The position numbers and the translations under genes were made by a program. A stretch of 64,000 nt of DNA from Tetradesmus obliquus (lineage: Eukaryota; Chlorophyta; Chlorophyceae; Sphaeropleales; Scenedesmaceae): contig CP126193.1 of NCBI GenBank assembly GCA_030272155.1, positions 6,386,001 to 6,450,000 on the forward strand. The letters are read 5' to 3'. Under the pieces are notes generated by a model that was not told the origin of the DNA, did no database searches, and saw only the letters and a program-made list of their open reading frames with translations. The first letter of the stretch is position 1; every line of letters begins with the position of its first letter. Shown piece after piece: positions 33,401-45,348 of the stretch.

Positions 33401-35156
33401 GGAGGTTAAGCTGGCCTGCACAGCATGGTATGCGCATGAAGCAGCGGCCAAAGTGAACACTTGGAGTGCACTAGCCGTTGATTGATGGCACATGCTTTTG
33501 TTGCAGCAGCTGCTCTACATCTGTCATCAAGATACACTGTGACGATTATTTTGGACGACAGGAACAGCAAGCCGACACCTGCTCAACAGCTGGCAGCCCC
33601 CTGCCTCTACCAGATTCATCCTTGGCGAGCACCAATTCTTTCTTTACACAAGACCAGCAGTGGGCACAGCAGCTCACCTGTAAGCTGCTGATGGTGGCTG
33701 CCTGCTCCTGCACCATCTGCTGCAGCTGCTCAGATGCCCCGCTGCTGGCCTTGGCAGCAGCAAGCTCCTCCTGCAGCGCAGCACAACACATTTTTTAACC
33801 ACATTCCAAACCTGCGATTCTGTGGCAGACTGAGTTTCGAGCATGAATTCAAAAGCACAGTTTGCAACATCAGCATGCCGCTCATGTGCACACCCTCCTG
33901 CAGCATGTGTCTGCAGCTCATCATAAACATGTTAATCTACATGATATAACAGTCGCACCTGCAGCGCCTTGTGTGCGTCCTGCAGCGCCGCGTGTGCCGC
34001 CTGCTCCTGCTGGAACTGGCTCAGCAGCTGCGCCACCTCTGCTTGGTCCTGCTGCAGGCTGCCCACCTGCTGCTGCAGCGAGCGGCAGCTGTCCTCCAAC
34101 TCTGAGCGGTGAAGCACAGCGCAATGGGGTGCATCGCAGCCCAGAGCAGAGGCACACGGAACAAGCGTCAGAACGAAAAGAGGTATTAAAGTAGGCGGCA
34201 GCAGTGCAGTCGATGCCTGTACTGACAAACATATGACAGCTGCTGGTACGGCAGGCAGTGCTTGTGTGAAACAAATACTTGCATGTTGCATGCTGGAAGC
34301 TGTGTGCTGAGCGCTGTTGCCTGCATCAGCCGCCACATTGCACTGTCAGCAGTGCCAGCCTCACCAGCAGTCCTTGCTGCCAGTGCTGCGGCATTGCTCA
34401 GGGCGGGCAGCGGGTCAGGCAGCGACAGCAGCTGCTCCAGAAGCTGCTCGAGCTGCTGCTGCAGGTCTGCTGCTGCTGGCTGGCTGTCGCTGCTGCGAAG
34501 CTCCCGCAGGGACGCCTGCCACTGCCCTTGCTGGTCCTGCAAGGCAACATAGCGAGGGAAGTGACAGCGCAGCAGAAAACCAAATCGCAGCAATTGCGGC
34601 ACCAAACATGTAGCATGTGACATGTGAGGCATGTGATGGGCACCATGATGAGTAGACAGCAGCTGTTTGCTGCTGCAGTGCATACATCATCGAACCAAGT
34701 TCCAGGACTTGCAGTAAGAAGCTGCTGATACTCACCAGCCAATCAAAGTCCTCCCATGATGTCTGTGCTTTCTTGGCCTGGCTTGCAGCAACTGCGATTT
34801 AAAGCTTGAAGTTAACCAACAATGTAATAGGCTGCAGTCTTACTCATCATGTTGTTGGTTGCTGCATCTGCAGCTGGATTAGCATGTGTGCACTCGGTTC
34901 AGCACCTGCTGCTTGCTGCTGCAGCAGCAGCTGGAGTAGCATATGTGCAGTTACACGGTGTTGAGCTGGGCTGCTTGCTGCAGCTGTCACCTGCAGAGCT
35001 GACGTGTATTTTCTTCGCAGCCCTGGCTGCTGGGAAAGCAGGATCTGCAGGCTTAGGGAACTCGCTGGCACTCTCAACCACTGTCGACAGCACAGTAGCC
35101 GATGCAGCATCCACAGTCCGCTCGATGTTATCAAACGCCTGCTTTAAGAGGTCCAT
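30498..35156 (-). CDS. CASP: CASP-type golgin (Golgi membrane coiled-coil protein)
   Basis: CASP proteins are tail-anchored golgins working in tethering and retrograde traffic at the Golgi. Exons (minus): 34991-35156, 34736-34791, 34365-34536, 33959-34101, 33678-33770, 33296-33415, 32765-33022, 32166-32396, 30498-31808; 849 residues in frame. Most of the protein is Gln/Leu/Glu/Ala coiled coil. The C-terminal CASP signature is clear: VAGQRDRFRVRLQQLESEQE, KQDNVALIEKIRFLERYK, YEAKLNPFAEFQASE, then one membrane span around LALYFFLVHVFLMVLMYH. The span keeps the Tyr and His five residues apart that CASP proteins of animals, plants and yeast share. Unusual is the long Ala/Gly-rich tail after the span, about 80 residues, which would face the lumen. 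The donor at 32764-32763 is GC rather than GT. Confidence 0.88.
32505..32562 (-). repeat. Upstream copy of golgin exon 32166-32396
   Basis: QVGLLASKLAA repeats the exon opening QVALLTTKLAA with its acceptor, then diverges. Confidence 0.75.
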
Positions 35157-36073
35157 TGTCGTGTGTGACTACGGTATGTTCAGTGCGAGGTGTTGGTCGC
35201 TGGAGGCATGCCGGTGAGTGTTGCCAACACGGTCGGTTGCATGTTGCCAGCACCAAGTGCCAGAAGTGAGCTACGATTGGTGCTGTCCTGCTTTGTCATT
35301 ACAGCAGTGCTGGAACTAGGGATGAAGGCTACCGTGTTCAAAGCAGCTGTCACCTTCAAGGAGCAATGCTCGAGCTCCAGGTGTCAAGACCCTAAACATC
35401 AACAGGCACCAGTATATAAAACTTGTACAACGTGCAAGCAGGCACCAGCAAGCCTGGAAGAGCCACTTCTAGCCACCACACTCAATGTACAGTTACATGC
35501 AGGCACGTCAACCCTGCTCGTGGTGTACCCCAACGAACTGCCCAGCATCTACAGCGTCAACTGTGTGTCCAAAACACAGGACAGCCTTGCTTACCCCACT
35601 AAAACCAGCCCCCATGCCAGTCCACCCTCATGTAACCATCCTGAAGCTGCAGATGATCTGATGATTGCTGCTGCAGCCAACGCTTGGCTGAGGCCGCATC
35701 CACAAGCACATGTATCAAGTTGTCAAGCCATGACCTCCATACCGGGAGGTCAGCCCAATGCAAAAAGCTCAAACAAGCTGCACAGCAGGTGCACTCTGCA
35801 TGCCGAGCAGCATTAGTGAAACACCATATGAAAAGGCAAAGGCAGCAACTGGCCTTGTTCGTACAGCCAGTTGCTCTCATAATCGCAGCAAGCAGCCCTT
35901 ACTGCAGGACCAAGCAAAGCCATCGACTCAGCTACTGATCTCTGCTGCTGCTGCTGCACTGCAAGCTTTGCAATCTGCTGCCAGCCATTCCTGCTGCCAT
36001 CCCTGTCACAACTCAGCACACCAGCCAGCCAGTGTGCTGATCCGAGCAGCACCCTGCACGTGCAACCTCATGC
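35157..36073. other. Golgin upstream region and ASA4 3' flank
   Basis: About 0.9 kb without a supported gene. TTACA at about 35493 and 35296 could serve as poly(A) signals for the minus-strand ASA4 gene. Confidence 0.45.
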
Positions 36074-37436
36074 TTATGCAGTTGCCTTGGGCCCAACAGC
36101 AGGGTTTGCCGCCACCGCCGCATCAAACCACTCCACATACGCCGCATCCTTCTTGTATCCCTGCGCCCACGCAGCACTCCCACCGGCCTCCACCTTGCGC
36201 GCAATCGCAGCCAGCGCTGCCTGCTGCTCCTTCTTCACTGCCTCGGCACTCTTTGCCAGCTGGCTGTCAAGCAGGCGTGTGGCCTCTGCCTGCAGGTCTG
36301 CAAGCTCTGCCTGTGCATCTGCCAGTGCAGCAGACTGCAGCCATGAGGCGTAATCCTTGCGCAGCTTGTCTGCTGTGTCCTCGTCAGCGGTGGGCAGCTT
36401 CTGTTTGACTGGCAGCAGCATCTGCCAGGGCAGCTTGTGGGACTGAGCAATGGCCTGCAGGAAAGGTGAGGTTGAAGTGGTGGGTGGCAGCAGGGCAGCA
36501 GGCAGGTGGTTGTCATGGCAAAGAATGGAGACCGTAGAGTGCATTGCAGAGAGCTTGTGAAACTGCGCAATGGCCTGCAGAATAAGTTGGGTTGAGGTGG
36601 TGGGTGGTAGCAGGGCAGCGGGCAACAGGCAGGTAGTTGTCACGGCAGAGGATTAAGTGAGCAGAGTGCATTTCAACGAGCTTGTTGGACTGCACGACGG
36701 CCTGCAAGCAGGTGCGTTTCGTGGAAGGTGGTGGCAGCAGGTGGTGAGCTGGCTGGGCAGACATGGGGACCGCAAGAGGAGGTGAGGTGTGCGGCTGGAG
36801 TGCGACCAGTGGGTGGATGTGCACTGCTGTACCTGAAAGCAGCAGCAGTGGATGCAACTTGTTGCTGTTCTCACATGCAGCAGGGTACATCCAGCACCTG
36901 CACGGCATATCCTCACATGTTGTGCAGCTGCTGGTGGACTGCTAAGCAATACATGCTGCTGCTGCTGCTGCTGAGCTATGACCAAAGTAACTGTACACGC
37001 TGCATCATGCATCTGCAGGAGCTGCTAAAGCCAAACAGCAACACAGCTACACAACTCTCTGTCAACAGCAACTGCCGTTTACATACACATGTTGCTTATG
37101 GCGTTGCTTGCTTTCCTGCAAGCCAGGCTCAAGCCTGCATTGGTTTATGCCCATGCTGCCGTTTTAACACAAATGCACTGGCATGCCCACTGTCACTCAG
37201 CATAAACACTGCCCTGCACATCGTTGCCGGCTTGGCAAGCTGCCACATCTGCCTTTGCTATGACGGCTGGACACGTGAGAATGCACCGCCTCATCAGAGG
37301 CGTTGCAAGTGGGACAGGCAGCAGCACTGACCTGCCTTGCAACGGCACACTGCACACCCAGGCATTCTTCTGCTGTGCTGCATTGCCCACACAACACCAA
37401 GCTTGCTGCACAAGCTTCTCTGCCTCTGCTGCTGCC

Positions 37437-37467
<31 letters not shown>

Positions 37468-38440
37468 TCTGTATCCCTCACCTGCTGTCCTTCACGCTTA
37501 AAGCTTGCTTGCATGTTGTCTATCACTGCTGCTGGCACCAACGTCAACAGCTATGCTGCTGCCACAGCTGCGCGTGCTGCACCTCCAGCAGCCCAAAAGA
37601 CCCAGCCACATCTATCTTGGACAGTTCTACCAGCTGCTGCGCCTAGTGTGCATGTGTTGCTGCTGCCTCACCTTGACCTTGTCAGCAAACTTGTGTACGC
37701 TGCTGCATTCGAAACCAGCAACTCCCAGCTAAACACAAAGTCCCCCAAGCTGCTGCGCCAGGCATGCAGCTCACCTTGACCTTGTCGGCAAACTTCTTGT
37801 AGCCAGCAGATGCCCCATCCAGCATCACTGCGCCGCCAGTCTCCGCCTCAACCGCTGCCAGCGCCTCACTCAAAGCAGCATGATAGTCAGGGCTGGTGTA
37901 GGGCCGCAGAGAGCCCAGCAGCTCCTTCACTGTCTCTGCTCCTGCTGTGGCCTCTGTCAGCTTTGCATCCAGCTCTGCTGCTGGCGCTGCAAAGCCTGCC
38001 TGGGCCCCCACGTCCTGCAGCTGCGCCAGGTAGCGCTTGACCGCAGTCAAACCACCCTCAGCTTCGTATGAGAGCGGCACGGCAACCCCCTGAATGCCGG
38101 ACTCCACGATCTGGGCTGCCATGTACTTGCGCTCTATCTTGGCTGCCAGCTGCTGATCTGGCTCCGCAGCAGGCGCGGCTGCGGGGCCCTTCGCTGCTGC
38201 TGCAAATTGCTCGCGCTGGAAGGCCTTGATGGCTGCCTCTGCCTCCGGATCTGAGGTGTTGCCCAGGTTGTATATCACATCCTTGCGAGTGAAGCCCCCG
38301 CTGCTGTAGCTGCGCAGGCCACGGGCCAGAGACATTGCTGCTGCTGGTGATGCTGCGGCTACCAGTGCGCTAGAGCTGGAGCCAAGAGCCAGAGCAGCGA
38401 GCTGGCGTGCCATGGGGAGTGCCATTGCGAGCGGTGACAA
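36074..38440 (-). CDS. ASA4: Mitochondrial ATP synthase-associated subunit ASA4
   Basis: ASA proteins build the bulky peripheral stalk of the dimeric ATP synthase of chlorophycean algae and have no counterpart in other eukaryotes. Two exons, 37775-38440 and 36074-36454 (minus), give 348 residues. An Ala/Arg/Ser presequence of about 45 residues ends near LRSYSSGGFTRK. The mature part follows the ASA4 pattern as I remember it from Polytomella: ERKYMAAQIVESGIQGVAVP, VKRYLAQLQDVGAQAGF, YTSPDYHAALSEALAAVEAE, then AYVEWFDAAVAANPAVGPK at the end. It is helical and Ala-rich. Assignment to ASA4 rather than another ASA subunit rests on that remembered match. A Met five codons inside (38425) could be the start. 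The single 1.3-kb intron holds copies of both exon edges. Confidence 0.8.
36549..36710 (-). repeat. Two upstream copies of the second ASA4 exon
   Basis: Copies of the exon start (AIAQxHKL) with acceptor and flanking intron recur with periods of about 118 and 128 bases, at 36549-36630 and 36677-36710. A short downstream copy of exon 1's end (KFADKVKV) lies at 37668-37690. Confidence 0.8.
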
Positions 38441-38745
38441 GCTGCTGCTGATTAAATCAACAAAAAGTGGTGATCAAACAAACATACAGCGCCAGGTAGT
38501 GGGTGTTTGGGCAGCTGCGGACAGGAGCAAAGCAAACTCAAGCGATCGACAGTGCCCACTCTCCCGGCAACCACTACAGAACAGCCTTTCTCGGCTGCTG
38601 ATCACTGGCTAGTAGTTAAGCCAGACAGGATGCGAGCGATGCACAGTACACGAAGCGTTCCTGCGAGTAGCACTACAGGTGTTACACTGGGACCAGGTGA
38701 CAACTTCAGCAATCGTCGCTGCAACCCGCCAGCTGTCGTCTCATG
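38441..38745. promoter_or_regulatory. ASA4 promoter region and AAR2 3' end
   Basis: Only 305 bp separate the AAR2 stop from the ASA4 start on the same strand. TTACA at about 38679 may be the AAR2 poly(A) signal, leaving little room for a separate ASA4 promoter. Confidence 0.5.
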
Positions 38746-41335
38746 TCAAACCCAACTTGGAATATCTCCCAACTGAAGACCCTCCAGCTCCGCCAGCTGC
38801 TGCTCACTGAGCTCAACCACTACAGGCCCATCCTCATCGCTGCCTTCATCATCGTCACTGCCAAGCTTCAGCTCCCGCAGCCGGAAGTCCCAGCCCAGAC
38901 CTGATGCCAGCACGCCCTCCAAGACACGGGCCTGCATGAATCAAAAATGACAGAAGCAGAGCAAACGGACAGGGACTTACAGCCAGACACAGTCGGCAGT
39001 ACGCCGTTCGAAACGTGGGTCAGCCTGCCAGGGTGGCAGAGCCAGTAACATGCCATGTGCGCACTGACACTGCTGCGCGACTTGAAGCCTGCGTGCTGCA
39101 ATATTCCCACTGACCCACCTCCTGCAGATTAGCTACAGCACCAGTCCCACAGGCAGTGGAACCAACCCCCCTGCGGCCCAAGCACGCCGGCCCTTGCAAT
39201 GCACGCGCAGGCTCCACAGCAATGCAACTACCCTCTCTCAAAGAAGAGCACTCACCTCAGCCAGCAGCGCTGCTGGCGCCGCTGCCCCTGCCTCCTGCAG
39301 CACCTCAAGAACCCCCTGAAAGCAGCCTTGAGGAAACTTCAAACAACAAGCCCTGCTGTCCTGCTGTCTGAGTTCTGCCACTCGACAAGAGCACCAGACC
39401 CAATAGCTGTACAACTCCCCCTGCCCTGCCCAAATCAAACCTGCTCAGGCGCAATGCACATGCAGCATCCACCGCAATGCACTCACCTCAGCCAGCAGGG
39501 GTGCCGGTGCTGCCGCCCCTGCCTCCTGCAGCACCTCAAAGAAGCCCCTAAAGGCAGCCTTCAAAAAGCTGTCTGGCAGCAGCTCATCAACCAGCCCACC
39601 AGCAGCAGCAAGCCCAAAGCCAGCCGAAGTGCTATCCTGCTGCTGCTGCTGGCTAAGGCATGCGACTCCTGCAGCATTTAAACCCCCTGCTGCTGCTGAC
39701 GATAATGATGATGGTGTTTGTTGCCGAGGCGTTTGCAGGCCCAGGCCAAACTGCAGCTGTGCAGTGATTGCTTGCAGGAAGGCTGTGAAGAGCAGCGGGT
39801 GGCGCTCCAGGGGGCCTGAGGTGCAGCCCAGCAGCACCACCAGCAGCTGCTTCCACTGCATGAAGCCTGCACGCGCACAGGCAGCATGTTGTTACACGGA
39901 GCGCCATGATTGGTGTGTTATGATGACGGCGGCAGCACCATCAGTTGTGATGGTTGCAAGGTCGTGCGAGGGTGCTTGCCATTGGCACAGCAAATGCGAT
40001 ACATACAAATACAGGGGTTGGGAGACTGGTGCCAAGCCTAACACAGTCAGCAGCTGGTGCAACTCAAGACGACGTTTGGTATGAAAGTTGTCATTAGATT
40101 TGTTATGACAAATTTAGATAACAATGCACATGTTTGCTGGAGCTTGTCAGGTGACAGCAGGGCACCAGATGAGGAGGTCTGCAGCAGGCAGGGCCTGCCT
40201 AACAGTGCATGCAGCAGCTGGTTCGTCTCTGTTATACTCCACTGACTGACAACCTTGGCCGTATTAAAACTTCAAGCGCCAACCGCCAAAGGCACTGCTG
40301 TACAAGGCTTTCAGGCACTGCCTGTGCCGCTCTCACCTTCCAGTGACTGGCCAAACACAAACGCGATGAACGCAAACTGCAGCTCCCCCAAAACCTCTAT
40401 GCCTTGTGGCCCACTCTGCTGCTGCTGCTGCTGGCCTGTTGGCGTGGACCTGCTGCTGCTGCTGCTGCTGTTGTTGTATCTGTCTATGACTTGCTCCAGC
40501 AGTGCCGTCTTGTCCATGTTGAGTGCTGTCAGCTGTGCAGCAGGCAGCCCTGGCACCTTTACTAGGCGCGGTAGCTGGCTGTAGCGGCACCTGCAGAGTG
40601 TGCAGAGAGTAACAGGACATCAAACCCAGCTTGAGCCTTCTAGCGATGAGCATTCTAGGCGTGGCAGCTGGCTGTAACGGCACCTGCAGAGTCATAGGAC
40701 CAGCAACGCAGCTTCAGCAGCTTAGTGACCAGCAACAGCCTGCCGAACGAAATCTCAAAACAGCCGCATGACCAGTACGTTTGCTATGCAGGTACCGTCA
40801 TGCACATGCTGTGTGCTGTCTCGGGTCAAGACTCTTGACTGTCACTCACCTGCCACCCCTAGGGGCAGGTTGCTGCTGCTGCTGCTGTCCCGCGTCATCC
40901 CCTTGCTGCTGCTGCTGCTGCTGCTCGCCCTCTGGGGCGTCTACCTGCATGGCTGCCATCTTGGCTTCGAGCCATGCCCGGCCTTCCTGCAGCAGCACAT
41001 GTTGCTCAGTCGATCTAGAAGACAAACAAGCACAATTTCAAACCAGCCAGCACACGCAGAAAGCTCAGCATTAGCAGGCCCCAGCAGCCAGGCGTGGCAT
41101 ACACTTGAACTGCAAACATTACTGGGTGGTGCGTAGATGCATCAACGGGCCCAAGTGCTGGCCAGAATGTATCAAAAAAGCATGGTGCCAGCTTGTTGCT
41201 CGCTTAGGGTGCCAAGGGTTGTGAAGCAGCATCCCACCTGCAGTTGCTGCTGCAGCCGCTTCTCTGCCTCGCTGGCTGCTGCTGTCAGGCAGGGGTCGGC
41301 AGCTTCTGCCATGATGCTCAGCTCACCACACGGCT

Positions 41336-41396
<61 letters not shown>

Positions 41397-41663
41397 GAAA
41401 CATATCAACTGCTGTGGTCGTGAAGATTACGCAGTCAAAGAGCTGCCACGCATCTCAACAGTGTGAAGCCTGTGCACACGAATATAACTAGGCACTTCCA
41501 TTGCTGCACAGTTGCACAAGATGGCAGCCGGCAGCTTCAGCCAAAATGCTGCCCTTGCAACCGTGGAGCCATGCCAGCTGCATTGCCCAAGGATCTGCGT
41601 GTCACACTAGCAGCTGTTCCTGCAAGCACCGCTGCTACTGCCAGCTCCTCCAGCGCCATCTTG

Positions 41664-41696
<33 letters not shown>

Positions 41697-42810
41697 GTTT
41701 GTAAATGTCAGCTCATGCAAGTGCTGATGAGGCGTAGAGGTCCACAAACTCACCGGCAGCAGCTCCTGCAGCACATCCTCGCTGATGTGGCATGACAGCG
41801 TCACCCATTGGCTGTAGCGGTTCAGGTCATACGGCGCCAGCTCACGGTCAAAGTCAAAGCGCTGCACCCCGGCCACGTAACGCGCCTCCTGCAAATAGCA
41901 GCAGGGGCACCAGAGGCAGCAGCAGCAGCATTGTGCTAGGCTTTCTGGGACATGATGCATGCCAGCTGGTTGTGCCGTGTGCTGCTGCAATAGGGCTGCT
42001 CTTGCACTTGCCCGCTTGCAGACCCAACGACACAATTATATGGCAGAACTATCCAAAACAATATTTCAATGCATCTCTCACCTCATCTTTGTCTGGCGGT
42101 GCTGCAAAGCCCTCTGCTGCTGGAACCCAACTCTTGCTGTGTGCTGCTGCAACAGGGCTGTGCATGCAACTAGCCTCTCTGAGAGTCAAAGACACACCTA
42201 CTTGGTGTTAGTATCTTAATAAAGTCCCAACGAAGCTCTCACCTCATCTTCATCTGGTAGTGCTGCAAAGCCCTCTGTTGCAGGGTCCCAGCGCCGCACC
42301 AGCACCTGCTGCTGCTGCAGCGCCAGCAGGCTGCTCACTGGCGGCGCTGGCGTGCCGTCTTTTGCAATTGCTTGGTAAGACAGGAAATGCACTCCGGGCG
42401 GCAGCATCTTGATGCCTCTGAATTTTGGGCCTGTGAGAAATACCTGCAGCAGCAAGGCGGAGTTTTGCTGGATATTTTGGATGTTCATGGCGGAGACACG
42501 CAGTGCTGTGCTGCTGTAGCAGTCATGAAGCCAATGCATGGGCATTAACATAATGGAATATGAGACCTGCCTTTGGGAGATGCCAAAGGCAGCAGCAGCA
42601 GCACAAGCTGCAGGCGGCACACGCAGCAGTACAAGAGCTGCTGCCGTGTACAGCTTCGCTTGTATGGGCCTGCTGAGCGCCTACCTGCTGATCTATGCCA
42701 ACTGGCATGCCAAGTGGGACGTCCAGCAGCAGTATGGTGGCGCCATGGCTCGCTAGCTTGCGTGCAGTGTCGGGGTCCAGCTGCACCGAGTAGGGTTGCT
42801 GCTGCGACAT
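38746..42810 (-). CDS. AAR2: AAR2, U5 snRNP assembly factor
   Basis: AAR2 binds PRP8 in a cytoplasmic U5 snRNP precursor and is displaced by BRR2 in the nucleus. Exons (minus): 42685-42810, 42243-42443, 41754-41888, 41238-41333, 40850-40986, 40337-40590, 39487-39866, 38746-38931; 504 residues. Matches to the family in order: DTARKLASHGATILLLDVP, GPKFRGIKMLPPGVHFLSY, FDRELAPYDLNRYSQWVTLS, YSQLPRLVKVPGL, ALNMDKTALLEQVIDRY, LGELQFAFIAFVFGQSLEG, MQWKQLLVVLLGC, and the final GLGWDFRLREL. Gln runs (about residues 230-250 and in the sixth exon) and an acidic C-terminal tail are extra to the usual family of about 380-400 residues. It is odd only in these insertions. Confidence 0.92.
39243..39335 (-). 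repeat. Downstream copy of AAR2 exon 39487-39866
   Basis: LEVLQEAGAAAPAALLAEV with GTGAGT donor repeats the exon end almost exactly. If its donor were used the protein would lose frame continuity, so it is treated as intronic. Confidence 0.85.
40640..40690 (-). repeat. Upstream copy of AAR2 exon 40337-40590
   Basis: The acceptor and start (CRYSQLPRL) are repeated about 95 bases upstream in transcript sense. Confidence 0.75.
41336..41394. repeat. CAG array (CTG in the transcript), about 19 units
   Basis: It precedes the acceptor of AAR2 exon 41238-41333 on the minus strand, so the RNA reads CTG repeats up to the AG. Confidence 0.97.
42075..42130 (-). repeat. Downstream copy of AAR2 exon 42243-42443
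   Basis: The exon end (FAAxPDxDE) and GTGAGA donor recur about 165 bases into the intron. Confidence 0.85.
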
Positions 42811-44144
42811 ATCTGCAGACGCTCTCGCACGTTTGATTGGCTTCTAGTAAAACAAGCGTGTGTTTAGTAATGTATCCGCATGTATACGCTTAGTGCTGGC
42901 TGATGTACGAAGTGGTAAGGTACCAAGAGTTTACAACAGCTTGTCGTGTGCTGGGTGACGTGCAGGAATATTAAGGCCGATGAAAGCATGTAGAAAACTT
43001 ACGGAACATCCGTTGTAGTGTGTGAGCAATGCGTGTTCTGAGCAGTGAGTATAGTCACCAGCTGCTGTGTCACTCCAGGACCTGAACCACCAGTCTGACG
43101 GTGCGTGCCCCGGCTCAAGATTCGGCCGTCACACACAGCGCAGTGATTTTGCAGGACACTGTTTGGCGAGCAGACGACGGGGACCACCGGACACTGTCCG
43201 CTGGGTAGTCTGCCATCTGTGCAATCCAACCTCCTTGAAAGGACACAGCACTGCGTGCACGTGCGGCTGATTCGTACGAGGTATCTTTCAACACGCTTCC
43301 AAGGCAGTGATGCCTGCGGCCAGTTTATCTGAGCTGAAATCGATGAAATCAGACCTTGATCAAAAACAATTAAACCCCTCAAATACTTGCAGAAAAAAAG
43401 TAGTTGCAGAGAAGTTGCCAAAGGGTTTTGTTACATCTGGCACAGCCGCATCTAGCTTCCTAATGTCAAAGCAGACATCAGTCAACGCAGCACATGCAAC
43501 ACAGGCTGAGTGGCAGCTGCAGCACCCGTGGCACCGCACAACAGCACTGTTCCCAACAAAGTTGTCCTGCAACCATAGCGCGGTTGGGACGATATCGGAC
43601 AACAGAGGCCAACTTCACTATGCAATAGGCCGCCTGCGGCAGCTGCACTAACGCATCATCAAATCAGAAAGACATTGCCGACTAGATCCAGCAAGCTGGC
43701 ACGCTGCACGTAATCAAAGATGCCACAATGCATAAAAGGAAGAAGCTGCAATGCATGCAAGAACCTTGAGTCAAATACTCATGGCCAAACCTGCTCAAAG
43801 TTAGTCTACAATACACTGCTATACAAAAGTGGCACACATGCGGACACGGCAGCATATGTGCTTAGCTTGAGGCCCACACATGATGCATGCACACACCAGC
43901 ACACCTGCAGCCAGCTGCCGCTGCTTTGTGTGAAAGCATGGCAGCAAAGCAAAGCATGCCAACAGCCGAGCATTGATGAGCAACGCACGATACCAAGCTA
44001 GTCAAATAGATGATGTTTTATCATTCATCATCACGTTTACCAACCAAGCCAAATCGAACTAGTCAAACTGATCAATGAGTCACCGCTTTAAACACCCCGG
44101 CAGCATGCAAGTGTGCTGCAATGTCACCTGTTGCTGCATTGCAA

Positions 44145-44216
44145 AACAAAAGGGCGCAGCACTTTTGTTCCAAAGAACAAAAGGGCGCAGCACTTTTGTT
44201 CTAAAGAACAAAAGGT
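44145..44216. repeat. 31-bp tandem repeat, each unit a hairpin
   Basis: Two full units and a third partial one of AACAAAAGGGCGCAGCACTT continuing TTGTTC(C/T)AAAG. Within each unit AACAAAAG and CTTTTGTT are inverted complements, so each can fold into a stem. Confidence 0.9.
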
Positions 44217-44511
44217 TTGGAAGCATTTGATGCCTGGCTGTCAGGCTGCACGGTCGTCCAGCAACACACCAGGCCGCCAGCAAGCAATGTTCAAGCGTCT
44301 ACAAATGCAAACAATGCTATGCCAGCATGCCATTGCATTCCTGCATACATGGCTGAGACAACAGCCGCCAGACTGGAGCAAACGCATTCGCGTGACCACA
44401 AGTTTCCTGCAAACAGCCGGCTTCAAGCCTGCGGCTTTTCAGAGCAATGCTCCTACATTTCTCCCTTCCCCCTTCCGCCGTAAATCCCTCTACTTCAGTC
44501 GGACCCCGCAA

Positions 44512-44582
44512 ATGCACATGCAGCATGCACATGCAGAATGCACATGCAGAATGCACATGCAGAATGCACATGCAGCATGCAC
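44512..44582. repeat. 14-bp minisatellite
   Basis: About five units of ATGCACATGCAGAA (some CAGC). The unit is itself partly palindromic (TGCATGCA-like). Confidence 0.9.
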
Positions 44583-45282
44583 ACATGCGCCAGCACAGGC
44601 TTTCTTGATTCTGTGGCAGTGCCACAGCATGCAGGCACAGCAGAGACAACCAGCAGCAGCAGCAGCAGCAGCTGCAGCTACAGTGCCAGCTGGTGGTGCT
44701 GATGCCAGAAGAAAACACGGCTGTCAGCACAACCGCTGCATAGCTGGAGGTGTGCAGCTGGCATGCACGCAACATGTGCTGCAGAAGACCACCTTCCACC
44801 ATTCATGCAATCCATGTGATGCAGTGGACACCTTGCTGACACCCTTTCATGCTTGGCGCCTGGCCATAACTTGAGGTGGCCTGCAGACGCTGCATAAGCA
44901 TTGCACTCCAGGCCAGCAAATCAGCACACTGAAGCCTTCTTCCATCGCTTGTGCAAGCCTTTTGGAAGCCTGCTGCAGCTGGCTGTGCCAGCTGACCCTG
45001 CCTTATTTGACGCTGCGTTTCGAAGCACAAGGTATGTAAAAATGAATGCTACCGCACCTCAGTGGTGCCAAACTGATCACTCCAAACTGCTGTCACCGGA
45101 CATCCGTGTCCGACACGGCCAGTTGCAGGGGCGGCATAGATCACAAGCACATGGTGCGCGCAGCGCCGTGTGCAATGCACATGCCTGCTGCGTGGAATGC
45201 GCTACACCACACACACCCGGCATCATTCGCGCAATCGCCCCACAAACGATGTGACCTATCAATCCTCACACAGCTCAAGAGC

Positions 45283-45332
45283 CGCCACCTTTGCCTGCTT
45301 TCGCCGCTGCCCGTAGCTCTGCGAGATGTGAC
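45283..45332 (-). repeat. Copy of the transporter's C-terminal end beyond its stop
   Basis: The CCGCCACCTTTGCxTGC block and the CCGCTGCCCGTAGCTCTGCG that follows it recur just past the stop codon at 45349-45351. Confidence 0.8.
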
Positions 45333-45348
45333 AAGGCATTCACAACGC

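Larger units (their letters stand above)
42811..45282. other. AAR2 upstream region, no gene supported
   Basis: About 2.5 kb between the AAR2 start and the 3' flank of the transporter, both on the minus strand. It carries two short tandem arrays listed separately. A 253-codon plus-strand frame (44113-44874) runs through those arrays, has no recognisable domain, and is not called. Confidence 0.5.

Noticed and set aside
41607-41750. Continuation of AAR2 exon 41754-41888 into an Ala run
   Set aside because: Homology passes directly from ...VLQELLP to PCGELSI in the next exon, and a GTGAGT donor lies at the junction; the Ala run is the CAG repeat in the intron read in frame.
44113-44874. 253-codon plus-strand frame
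   Set aside because: Runs through two minisatellites and a CAG run, with no recognisable domain and no splice context.
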